NCBI RefSeq assembly: GCF_011189575.1
Contig: NZ_PUJW01000033.1
Span: 1-26,308 of the forward strand
Reading direction: 5' to 3'
Length of the DNA: 26,308 nt
From: Photorhabdus cinerea
Lineage (GTDB): Bacteria; Pseudomonadota; Gammaproteobacteria; Enterobacterales; Enterobacteriaceae
Shown here: one piece after another, positions 13,853-20,908 of the stretch
Layout: each line of letters begins with the position of its first letter
Position numbering within the stretch: position 1 is the first letter of the stretch
Made by a program: the position numbers and the translations under genes
Notes under the pieces: model-generated
Seen by the model: only the letters and a program-made list of their open reading frames with translations
What the model was told of the DNA's origin: nothing
Database searches by the model: none

Positions 13853-16350
13853 ATTTCACCCCTTGATTTCAGTCTGTCTGTCAGATACTGCACATAGCCA
13901 CTATCAACACCTTTAAAATCAAGCCACTGGTGCAGTAATTCTTCTTCACTGGAATGTTCAAAATCTAATTTATCTATCTCTTTTAAATCCTTTTTAGAGC
14001 TTGCGGCAACGGTAGCAAGTCCGATGTCACCCTCAACCATATCGAGGCTGAATGTCCGGCGAAAATCACCTTTTTTCACAAAATACTCACGCTTCGGCGT
14101 TAAATGACGGATTCTGCGGATTTCAGCGGCTTTGCAGCCAAGAATTTTATAAGCATTGATCGAAACTTCTTCCTCGGCGGCGGGGTTACTAAGAAACAGT
14201 TTTGTCGGGCAAGCCATAGCGATTTCTGAAAATACCAGCGGAAAGGCTTTTTCGATAATGTGCAGGTTCTGGGTGGAAATAACCACGGCAGCATTGCTTT
14301 TACGCCATTCACGCAGCCATTGTAAAAGGCGTTTACCCGCAACAGGTTCATCTAAAAACTTCCATGCCTCGTCAATATTAACCAGTGTCGGTCTTCCGTC
14401 GAGTTGTCGCTCAATCAGGTGGCAGAGATAAAAAAGTACCGGCAGTTTGATTTTATTGCCCCTGTCCAGTAATTCTCCATACTCAAAAACGGTAAAGTTA
14501 CTGAGTGTAATTTGTTCTTGTGGCTGATTAAGCACTTCACCGTATGCCCCGCCGGAGCCGTACTGACTGAACAAATCTTTCAATTCGCGGTCTTGCAATT
14601 TTGTAATCAGTGAATCAATGTTGCGGTACTGGCCGTCCTTATTATCCATTCTTGAGACAATTTTCAGGGCTTCATTCAGTTTTTTAACTTTTTCAGAATC
14701 CAGCTTTACGCCGTTAATTTCGGCAATATCCTGTAACCACTCAAACGCCCATATAAACTCACTCGGTTCATCTATACGCGCCAGCGGTGCAAAGTTAAGA
14801 GAATGCTCGCCCGTCATAATATCGTAATACTTTCCTCCCGATAGTTTGCAGAACACTTTTGCAGAACGTCCCTTATCAAAGGTAAATACCTGAGAATCAG
14901 GATACCGGTCATATTGAGAAGAAATTAATGTGACTAATGATGATTTCCCTGCACCTGTTTTACCGCCGATAATGCCGTGTCCTACATCGTCCTCATGCAA
15001 ATTAAGATTAAACTCGGAGTTACCCGTTGTACTGACCTTCATCAGCGGCGGACTGTCCGGCGGAAAGAACGGGCAGGGTGATGTTTCTTCGCCCGTCCAC
15101 AACGTGGAACAGGGCACTATATGCGTCATATTTCCGGTATGTAAAAGGGGGCGTCTCACATTCTCATAGGTATGAGACGGCAGACTGCCAAGGTAGGCAT
15201 CCATTGCATTAACTGTCTCAATTCTTGCATTAAAATTGACGACATTTTTAATCGTGGTACGGATAAGATTTGTCGTTTCATCCAAACGGTCAATATCTTC
15301 ATCCATAATCACTATTGTGGGCGTAAGATACAGATAGCGAACCGTATTTGAGTTATTTTCACCTTTAGCAATCTGTGCATCCTCTTTCATCGTGGCTGCA
15401 TCATAATTAATATTATCGCTGTGTTTACCCATAAGTTGATCGACAAATCCACGAACTTTCTGCCCCCAACTTTTACGGTATTTTTCAATTTGCTTATCCG
15501 CATCTATCGGATCAAGAAATATGGCGCGGGTCGTCCAGCGATACTCACAAGGTAAATTTGATAACGATTGCAGCATCCCCATCACTGAACTTGCCGGATA
15601 AGCATCAATGCAAAGCACACTGATATATTTATTACCAATTTTAAGACGAGGCTCAGTATAAAAATCATCCGTAGACAAAACAGCATCAAGAAACTGATTA
15701 TCCGGATGAATGACCGGATAATTATCACCACTGATACAATGATTGAAATATTGGACTAAATCATTATAAACAACACCTGTAGCGTTATCATGGCGTACCC
15801 CAAGCCGGTGCAGAGTAAATGTTCCGCTTAATTGTCCGCTGAGTTCTGAAATAACGCTTTCAAAGTATTCAATGTGTTTATCTGTTAATGATTTTGATTT
15901 TTTAGTGCCGGATTCGTCGGTAACAAAGAAATCACTTAACCGACTTTTTGACATACTTTCAGGTAAATAAGTAATGGAAAATGAAAGCACACTCGAAAAA
16001 TGCGCCCCTGCGCTTTCCCATTTGATCCGGCGTTCTTCATCAATTAATTTATTCAGTAATGACGTAAAATGACTTTTTTCCGGCTGCGGATATTCTGAGG
16101 TTTCACTCCTTATTACCGTAAAATGCAATGTGATACCTGTACCCAACCGGAGATAGGCAGCATTAAGTGCATTAACCAAGTCATTTAATTCAGAATTATC
16201 AGAATTTTCATAATCCCAACAGGTATAAACTAATCCGGCAGTCAGTGAACCATCTTTACCCAACATTAAGTTGGGAGTGATCATCACGCCAAAATTCAGT
16301 AAGTCAGCAAAAGAAAGTGATGTATTGTATTGTTTTTTATATAACTTCAT
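13849..16350 (-). CDS. trbE: VirB4/TrbE-family secretion ATPase
   Basis: 833 residues, full length for TrbE. The N-terminal CagE/TrbE/VirB domain is followed by a RecA-like ATPase with Walker A GGKTGAGKSS (about residues 460-470) and Walker B PTLVNIDEAW (about 655). Downstream are STQNLHIIEKA and FLSNPAAEEE typical of the family. It powers pilus assembly and substrate transfer at the inner membrane. Start and stop overlap the VirB3 and VirB5 genes by four bases each, so the three are translationally coupled. Confidence 0.97.
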   Translation of the reverse strand: MKLYKKQYNTSLSFADLLNFGVMITPNLMLGKDGSLTAGLVYTCWDYENSDNSELNDLVNALNAAYLRLGTGITLHFTVIRSETSEYPQPEKSHFTSLLNKLIDEERRIKWESAGAHFSSVLSFSITYLPESMSKSRLSDFFVTDESGTKKSKSLTDKHIEYFESVISELSGQLSGTFTLHRLGVRHDNATGVVYNDLVQYFNHCISGDNYPVIHPDNQFLDAVLSTDDFYTEPRLKIGNKYISVLCIDAYPASSVMGMLQSLSNLPCEYRWTTRAIFLDPIDADKQIEKYRKSWGQKVRGFVDQLMGKHSDNINYDAATMKEDAQIAKGENNSNTVRYLYLTPTIVIMDEDIDRLDETTNLIRTTIKNVVNFNARIETVNAMDAYLGSLPSHTYENVRRPLLHTGNMTHIVPCSTLWTGEETSPCPFFPPDSPPLMKVSTTGNSEFNLNLHEDDVGHGIIGGKTGAGKSSLVTLISSQYDRYPDSQVFTFDKGRSAKVFCKLSGGKYYDIMTGEHSLNFAPLARIDEPSEFIWAFEWLQDIAEINGVKLDSEKVKKLNEALKIVSRMDNKDGQYRNIDSLITKLQDRELKDLFSQYGSGGAYGEVLNQPQEQITLSNFTVFEYGELLDRGNKIKLPVLFYLCHLIERQLDGRPTLVNIDEAWKFLDEPVAGKRLLQWLREWRKSNAAVVISTQNLHIIEKAFPLVFSEIAMACPTKLFLSNPAAEEEVSINAYKILGCKAAEIRRIRHLTPKREYFVKKGDFRRTFSLDMVEGDIGLATVAASSKKDLKEIDKLDFEHSSEEELLHQWLDFKGVDSGYVQYLTDRLKSRGEI

Positions 16351-16667
16351 TGTTTTTTCCTTCTGAATTTTGCACCAGTTGCAAACGGTGTGCTCCTTGC
16401 AGGGTAATAATAACGATATCGGATAGCCCGCTGAAAAATCAGCGACATGAAAGGATCGGCTTTCGCCATACGTCGCAACAGGTAAACCCCCACGCAGAAA
16501 ACAACAAGACCCGCCCCCGCAATATAGAGGTTATAAGAAGAAAAAATCATAACGGCAGCAATTAAGCCCAAGCAATATAACGGTTTACGTTCACACCCAA
16601 AGACTAAATCAGGACGATTTAACGAGCGGTGAATAATAAAACTAACCAGCGGCTCTTGTGTTTTCAT
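16347..16667 (-). CDS. trbD: VirB3/TrbD-family inner-membrane protein
   Basis: 106 residues. It begins with the family-like segment VSFIIHRSLNRPDLVFGCERKP, followed by two hydrophobic helices (YCLGLIAAVMIFSSYNLY and AGAGLVVFCVGVYLL) and a basic tail. It works with VirB4 in pilus assembly. It lies between the pilin and VirB4 genes and overlaps VirB4 by four bases. Confidence 0.92.
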   Translation of the reverse strand: MKTQEPLVSFIIHRSLNRPDLVFGCERKPLYCLGLIAAVMIFSSYNLYIAGAGLVVFCVGVYLLRRMAKADPFMSLIFQRAIRYRYYYPARSTPFATGAKFRRKKQ

Positions 16668-16672
16668 GGCGT

Positions 16673-17032
16673 TTACACCATAGACAGAGGGATCAATGCA
16701 CCGTTACCCTGCCACATGTTGATAACCACACTTGCCCCTAAAATTATAGAGATAACCAGAACCACATAAACGATACGCTTGGTGAAATCAGACATTTCAC
16801 CGCCCCAAATCAGCATCATTCCCGCAACGCAAATCCCGAGAAAGGAAATAGCCCCCGCTACGGGGCCGGTTATGCTGTTTTTGATTTTCTCAAGCGGACT
16901 TTCCCAAGGTAAACCTTGCGTCTGACCTGCCATTGCATGACTGCTTAACAACATACAGACCAGTAGCAATGCACCTAACACTATCAGTTGCTGGGTCAGT
17001 CTCGACTGGCTATAGTAATATTTCTCTAACAT
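16673..17032 (-). CDS. trbC: VirB2/TrbC-family pilin precursor
   Basis: 119 residues. A long N-terminal signal ends at SHAMA, with likely cleavage before Gly36. The mature part (about 84 residues) follows the TrbC pattern: GLPWESPLEKIKNSITGPVAGAISFLG, a second helix IVYVVLVISIILGASVVI and a polar loop GGEMSDFTKR. RP4 TrbC is also trimmed at its C-terminus and made circular by TraF; a TraF homologue is encoded upstream. The C-terminal cut motif of RP4 (AEIAALG) is not present, so the cyclisation site, if any, differs. Confidence 0.94.
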   Translation of the reverse strand: MLEKYYYSQSRLTQQLIVLGALLLVCMLLSSHAMAGQTQGLPWESPLEKIKNSITGPVAGAISFLGICVAGMMLIWGGEMSDFTKRIVYVVLVISIILGASVVINMWQGNGALIPLSMV

Positions 17033-17041
17033 AGTTTTTCC

Positions 17042-17986
17042 TTAATTAACATAATCAAGCACAAATTCACTGCCGTTAAATTCTGTCACATTTGCGACTT
17101 CTTTGACTACCCGAACACCTTGTTCCCGTTTCAGGAAAATAACACCGTCAATCGCCCGTCCAATCAGCCGGTTCACCCTTTCTGACATATTAATCCCGCT
17201 TTCTTCAATCAGATCGTAAAGGCGGTCAAACCCCTCAAGGGCACTGTCGGCATGAATGGTACATAACCCTCCGTCATGCCCTGTATTCCATGCTTTCAGC
17301 ATAGATAACGCCGCTGCATCAACAACTTCACCAACAATAATACGGTCAGGGCGGTAACGCATCACACCGCGCAGTAACTGATTCATCGTCACATCCATTG
17401 TTTCAATCAGTTTTGAATAATTTTTTGCGCGGCACTGGATTTCGTCCAGCGTTTCAAGAATGACGATACGATCATCAGGTGTAAATTGTGCCATCAGGTC
17501 AATAAAGGCATTAGAAAAAGATGTTTTACCGCTACTGGTTCCGCCGACGACTAAAATATTTTTACGTTCTTTCACCCATGCAACCATCGTCGATTTCTGA
17601 TTTTCGGTTAATTTAAAATCATCAAGAGAGAATATTTTTTTAGGTTTTTTACGGATAGCAAAGGTGGGCGCACTTGAAACGGGGGGATAGAACCCCTCAA
17701 AACGCGCATCATTAATAAGCAACGTTCCCTCAAGGCAAGGGTGGCGATTATCTATTGTTTTCCCCATGCTGTGTGCAATGGTGGCAAATAATGATTGAGC
17801 GTTATATAACGACATTTCGCCAATACTGAACATTGGCTTACCGATCTGTTCAACCCATATATTACCGTCAGGATTGAGCATGATTTCAATAGTGGTTTCA
17901 TCCCTGAGATAAGGCGCAATAATATCGAACTCCCGCCAAAACATTTTGGCAAGGTCACTGATTTTTTTATCATCACCCGTATTCAT
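17042..17986 (-). CDS. trbB: VirB11/TrbB-family traffic ATPase
   Basis: 314 residues. N-terminal domain, then Walker A GGTSSGKTS (about 148-156), Asp box (ILETLDEIQC), Walker B region RIIVGEVVDAAALSML (about 214-228) and His box GHDGGLCTIHADSA (about 237-250). This hexameric ATPase energises assembly and DNA transfer. Its ATG overlaps the VirB1 stop (ATGA). It opens the trbB-C-D-E block, as in RP4 and Ti plasmids. Confidence 0.97.
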   Translation of the reverse strand: MNTGDDKKISDLAKMFWREFDIIAPYLRDETTIEIMLNPDGNIWVEQIGKPMFSIGEMSLYNAQSLFATIAHSMGKTIDNRHPCLEGTLLINDARFEGFYPPVSSAPTFAIRKKPKKIFSLDDFKLTENQKSTMVAWVKERKNILVVGGTSSGKTSFSNAFIDLMAQFTPDDRIVILETLDEIQCRAKNYSKLIETMDVTMNQLLRGVMRYRPDRIIVGEVVDAAALSMLKAWNTGHDGGLCTIHADSALEGFDRLYDLIEESGINMSERVNRLIGRAIDGVIFLKREQGVRVVKEVANVTEFNGSEFVLDYVN

Positions 17987-18531
17987 AAATCATCCCCGTA
18001 AAAAGAGTCTGCATTAAACCCTACACTGGAATCTGCGTTATAAGGAGTGACAACCGTTTTTGCCAGTGAACCGGAAATGTTTCTTCCCACATACTTACTG
18101 ACGTAACCATTTTTAAATCCGTTAACGTCATTACCCGTATTGTAAATACTCAATGATTTCATCAGCCGGTCGTTCTGGTGTTCTTTGGATGAAGTCATGT
18201 TCCATGCAGAAAGTAAAATTGTTGCTCCGTACTTCACATTATTGCAGGGTTCAAAAACAGAGCCTAAATCAGTATCAGTAATACCCAACATTTTAAAATT
18301 GCGGCTATTTACCTGCATTAAACCCACATCAACAGAATAGCCTTTTGCTATCCAGTATTGTGTCGCTGCAACGGCATCAGCCACGTTTTTCGGTTTAGGC
18401 TGGCTTCCGGCGGACAGCTTATTGACATTAACGGCAAAAGGATTACCGCCACTTTCAACCATAATAATTTTCTGTAACGTATCTGCGGCTATCTCCGGCG
18501 CACATGCAGACACACTCGGCATATCAATCAA
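17983..18531 (-). CDS. virB1: VirB1-like lytic transglycosylase
   Basis: 182 residues of the SLT type. The catalytic Glu is in IIMVESGGNPFAVNVN (about residue 26), followed by DVGLMQVNSRNF and SLSIYNTGN, the standard order. It opens peptidoglycan for channel assembly. No signal peptide is visible, which is odd for a periplasmic enzyme. An AAGGAG lies 5 bases before a TTG start and 14 before the ATG at codon 4, so TTG is the likelier start. The stop overlaps the VirB11 start. Confidence 0.9.
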   Translation of the reverse strand: MIDMPSVSACAPEIAADTLQKIIMVESGGNPFAVNVNKLSAGSQPKPKNVADAVAATQYWIAKGYSVDVGLMQVNSRNFKMLGITDTDLGSVFEPCNNVKYGATILLSAWNMTSSKEHQNDRLMKSLSIYNTGNDVNGFKNGYVSKYVGRNISGSLAKTVVTPYNADSSVGFNADSFYGDDL

Positions 18532-18550
18532 GAGAACTCCTTTATTCAGG

Positions 18551-18580
18551 TGATAGCTACCGCATAAGGCGGTTCTATCA
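18551..18580 (-). repeat. Imperfect hairpin between traF and virB1
   Basis: TGATAG..ACCGC pairs with GCGGT..TATCA with two internal mismatches around a short loop. It lies just upstream of the virB1 ribosome binding site and could tune expression within the operon. Confidence 0.4.
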
Positions 18581-18612
18581 GCCCCACAGATAAAAAATTT
18601 TCACCTTAAAAA

Positions 18613-19191
18613 TCAGTCAAATAAATAAAAAGGTCTGATTTTTGCGGTAATATTCCGGTCTGTTACTACACCAAAATAACGACTGTCAAAAGACAGATTA
18701 TTTTGATTGGCGACAACGATATACTCCGTTGATTTTAATAGAATTTCCCTATCGATAATGTTCCACTGCTTAATTTTCCTGGCAATTGGCGCGGTATTCG
18801 GGACTAAAACATCATTAACAACAATGCCTTTATGGGTCACTGTTACCCTGTCCCCCTCAGTTGCTACGATTTTTTTGAGTAACGGTGCTGAATGCCGGCA
18901 ACCTAAACCATCAGCAATGATGTGATGATCAACAGACCATCTTGCTATCTCATCATCGAGACAAACCAAAACCGTATCATTTTTTGTATAAGATGCTGGA
19001 TAACTTTTGAAGTACACTCCTAACGGCATACTTTTAGTAAAATTGACAACGAAATAATGCTGATAAAGCATAACGCAACCGGACAAAACGCCGAAAAAGA
19101 GAAGGGTATTTAAAAACTTACGTTTCAGTGTATTGTTTGTGATCACAATCCGTACCCATAAGCTGCGTGAAAAGTAGTATAGGGTTAACAT
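18613..19191 (-). CDS. traF: TraF-like S26 signal peptidase (pilin maturation)
   Basis: About 192 residues (RP4 TraF: 178). N-terminal membrane helix, catalytic Ser54 in NFTKSMPLGVYF, general-base Lys106 in APLLKKIVATEGDRV, and the C-terminal SFDSRYFGVV block with the conserved Asp. In RP4 TraF removes the TrbC tail and closes the pilin into a ring. The frame opens at 19245 with TTG, but the promoter/operator at 19202-19227 lies inside that extension, so I choose ATG 19191. It is the first gene of the leftward transfer operon. Confidence 0.9.
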   Translation of the reverse strand: MLTLYYFSRSLWVRIVITNNTLKRKFLNTLLFFGVLSGCVMLYQHYFVVNFTKSMPLGVYFKSYPASYTKNDTVLVCLDDEIARWSVDHHIIADGLGCRHSAPLLKKIVATEGDRVTVTHKGIVVNDVLVPNTAPIARKIKQWNIIDREILLKSTEYIVVANQNNLSFDSRYFGVVTDRNITAKIRPFYLFD

Positions 19192-19219
19192 TGTTACCAA
19201 ATACTGTATTATATATAAA
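19191..19219 (+). promoter_or_regulatory. Promoter of the regulator genes
   Basis: TTGTTA (19191-19196), 17-base spacer, TATAAA (19214-19219), predicting a start near 19226, 26 bases before the first regulator. A TATAAT for the opposite direction lies at 19213-19208, so the region is a divergent promoter. Confidence 0.6.
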
Positions 19220-19227
19220 ATACAGTA
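19202..19227. promoter_or_regulatory. Palindromic operator in the divergent traF/regulator promoter
   Basis: TACTGTATT (19202-19210) and AATACAGTA (19219-19227) are perfect 9-bp arms around 8 A/T bases and cover both -10 boxes. It is the natural target of one of the two adjacent helix-turn-helix proteins, which would then control the whole transfer operon and themselves. Confidence 0.7.
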
Positions 19228-19251
19228 CACCAACACCAAAGACAATAATTT

Positions 19252-19572
19252 ATGAAAAAAAATTTTTTTGAATACATAGAAGAAGCAAAAAAGCTAACTA
19301 TTTGTGATAGTTACCGAAAAATAGCCCAATATCTGGACGCTCCACCGATAAAAATTTCACAATGGAAACAGGGAAAAGGCTATGTCTCTCCCGCAGAATG
19401 CGCACACCTCGCAAGATTACTGGGGATCACAACAGAAGAAATTGCCTATGTAATCAAGGCAGAAAGAGAAGAAATCCCTGAAAAAAAAGAATACTGGTAC
19501 AAAGAGGCTGAGATTTTTTCACGCCCGATAAACCCCCCTGAATCATTAAAACTGAAAAACAAAAAATCTTAA
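19252..19572 (+). CDS. Helix-turn-helix regulator (DUF3693-like)
   Basis: 106 residues. DSYRKIAQYLDAPPIKISQWKQGKGYVSPAECAHLARLLG forms a helix-turn-helix with the 'LSPAECAxLA.LLGI' continuation and EEIAYVIKAEREE tail seen in small phage and plasmid Cro/RstR-like repressors. It is divergent from traF across the 26-bp palindrome, so it is a candidate repressor of transfer and of itself. The polar, basic C-terminus is of unknown role. The ribosome binding site is weak. Confidence 0.75.
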   Translation: MKKNFFEYIEEAKKLTICDSYRKIAQYLDAPPIKISQWKQGKGYVSPAECAHLARLLGITTEEIAYVIKAEREEIPEKKEYWYKEAEIFSRPINPPESLKLKNKKS

Positions 19573-19602
19573 TATCATTAAATAAATTAAAAATTTTTTT
19601 TT

Positions 19603-19628
19603 GGCAGACTTCACCAAAGGAGTTTGCC
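19603..19628 (+). promoter_or_regulatory. Hairpin enclosing the ribosome binding site of the second regulator
   Basis: GGCAGACT (19603-19610) can pair with AGTTTGCC (19621-19628; one mismatch). The stem-loop holds the AAAGGA that serves the ATG at 19629, so translation of the second regulator may be controlled. Confidence 0.45.
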
Positions 19629-19874
19629 ATGATCCCCGAAAGACTAAAAACCGCCAGAAAAAAAAGACATTACACACAGGAGCTGCTGGCTATAAAAGCA
19701 GGTATAGATGAAAGCACAGCGAGTTCACGAATCAGCCAGTATGAAAACGGCTACAGTGTCCCCTCTTATCAGCTAATGCAAAAAATAGCGTCTATATTAC
19801 AGATCCCAACCTGTTACTTTTATTGCGACGATGAAGAATTGGCTGATTACCTGATTAACTATTATCGCCGGTAA
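19629..19874 (+). CDS. XRE-family helix-turn-helix regulator
   Basis: 81 residues. Classic lambda-repressor-like domain: IPERLKTARKKRHYTQELLAIKAG, SRISQYENGYSVPSYQLMQKIASILQIPTCYFY. It is complete as a one-domain protein. It follows the first regulator by 56 bases, probably in the same transcript, and ends convergent with mobC (29-base gap). It is likely the second controller of transfer or of mobBC. Confidence 0.88.
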   Translation: MIPERLKTARKKRHYTQELLAIKAGIDESTASSRISQYENGYSVPSYQLMQKIASILQIPTCYFYCDDEELADYLINYYRR

Positions 19875-19903
19875 TCAGTCAAAACCTGTTTCTGCGCACG
19901 GTT

Positions 19904-20908
19904 CTATAAATTTAAGTGAACAGGCTTCCCTGCACACCATGCTGAAAGGCTGGTATGACAGGCATCAGCATTCGCCAGCCAGAATTTGTAATCATCCTTT
20001 GTCGGAGTCAGGTTAATCAGCACCCCGTCACCTGAATACGGCATCGGCTCATTGATCACAACTGGCACTTCCCTGTTCAGAATACCGGTTAACCACGCTT
20101 CCGGTGTCAGTTGAGCCTGTGCTGCGTGTCGCTGCCAGCGTTGCCACACCTCATTTGGCAGCTTCATCTCGACTCTGACACCGGATTGCGGAAACGCCGT
20201 CAGATAGGCTTCATATTCGGCTCGGGTGGCAAACAGAAAACGCCCTGTATACGTTCTGACATCAGTCAGAATGCCTTCAATCATCAGTTCATCAAAACTG
20301 TAAAACAGGGCTGCCGCTTTATCCCGCATAGCTGAATCAGGCAGGATATACATCACGGTATTAATAATGGGGTCATTACGGCGCATCCGCAGACAGTAGT
20401 TCCGAAAAATATCACGGTAACGTTTTTGGCTTTTAAACGTGCGTTCGACTTCTGCCGCAGTGCCACCGTACCAGTAATCCATAATTTTATCCGGCAGATG
20501 CAGATAGCGGACTTTCGCCCCTGCTTTCATCAGCAACGCCGTGTAGTTCTGCATTTCCAGTGTATGCAGCAGGGCTGACGGGGCATGAGCACGGCGACTT
20601 AATCCGTTGAACCGTGGTGTAATACCAAGTTCTTGTTCAGCAAAAGCCTGACCTTGTGCTGTCAGATGATAAAACCGTTTGGTTCTGCCAAGAAATCCAT
20701 CCTCGAAATAGGTAACTAATTCATTATTTATCAGGTTTTTAAGTAACAAATAGATTTTTTGGTTTGCGGAAAAATCAAACAAACGGCTCAGACTGTCAAT
20801 AGTAACGCTGCGTTCCTGCGCCAAAAAACTTAATATCTTATGTTGATTAAATTGGCGTTGTTCCAGTCGCTTTTGATTACTCAATGAACCGTAATCAGCT
20901 ATGCTCAT
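19904..20908 (-). CDS. mobC: MobC-type relaxase (MOB_C family)
   Basis: About 334 residues. An N-terminal winged-helix-like part (ILSFLAQERSVTIDSLSRLFDFSANQKIYLLLKNLI) is followed by the replication-relaxation core. The motif LPDKIMDYWYGG...AAEVERTFKSQKRY (about residues 138-165) fits the PD...ExE...K active site that relates MOB_C relaxases (CloDF13 MobC, pAD1 TraX) to restriction endonucleases, without a catalytic tyrosine. It should nick oriT. The frame opens at 20932, but GGAG precedes ATG 20908, which overlaps the mobB stop by 14 bases. It is longer than I recall for CloDF13 MobC (C-terminal extension). Confidence 0.85.
   Translation of the reverse strand: MSIADYGSLSNQKRLEQRQFNQHKILSFLAQERSVTIDSLSRLFDFSANQKIYLLLKNLINNELVTYFEDGFLGRTKRFYHLTAQGQAFAEQELGITPRFNGLSRRAHAPSALLHTLEMQNYTALLMKAGAKVRYLHLPDKIMDYWYGGTAAEVERTFKSQKRYRDIFRNYCLRMRRNDPIINTVMYILPDSAMRDKAAALFYSFDELMIEGILTDVRTYTGRFLFATRAEYEAYLTAFPQSGVRVEMKLPNEVWQRWQRHAAQAQLTPEAWLTGILNREVPVVINEPMPYSGDGVLINLTPTKDDYKFWLANADACHTSLSAWCAGKPVHLNL

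Noticed and set aside
19202..19227. SOS (LexA) box
   Set aside because: The half sites look alike, but CTG and CAG are 16 bases apart instead of 10.
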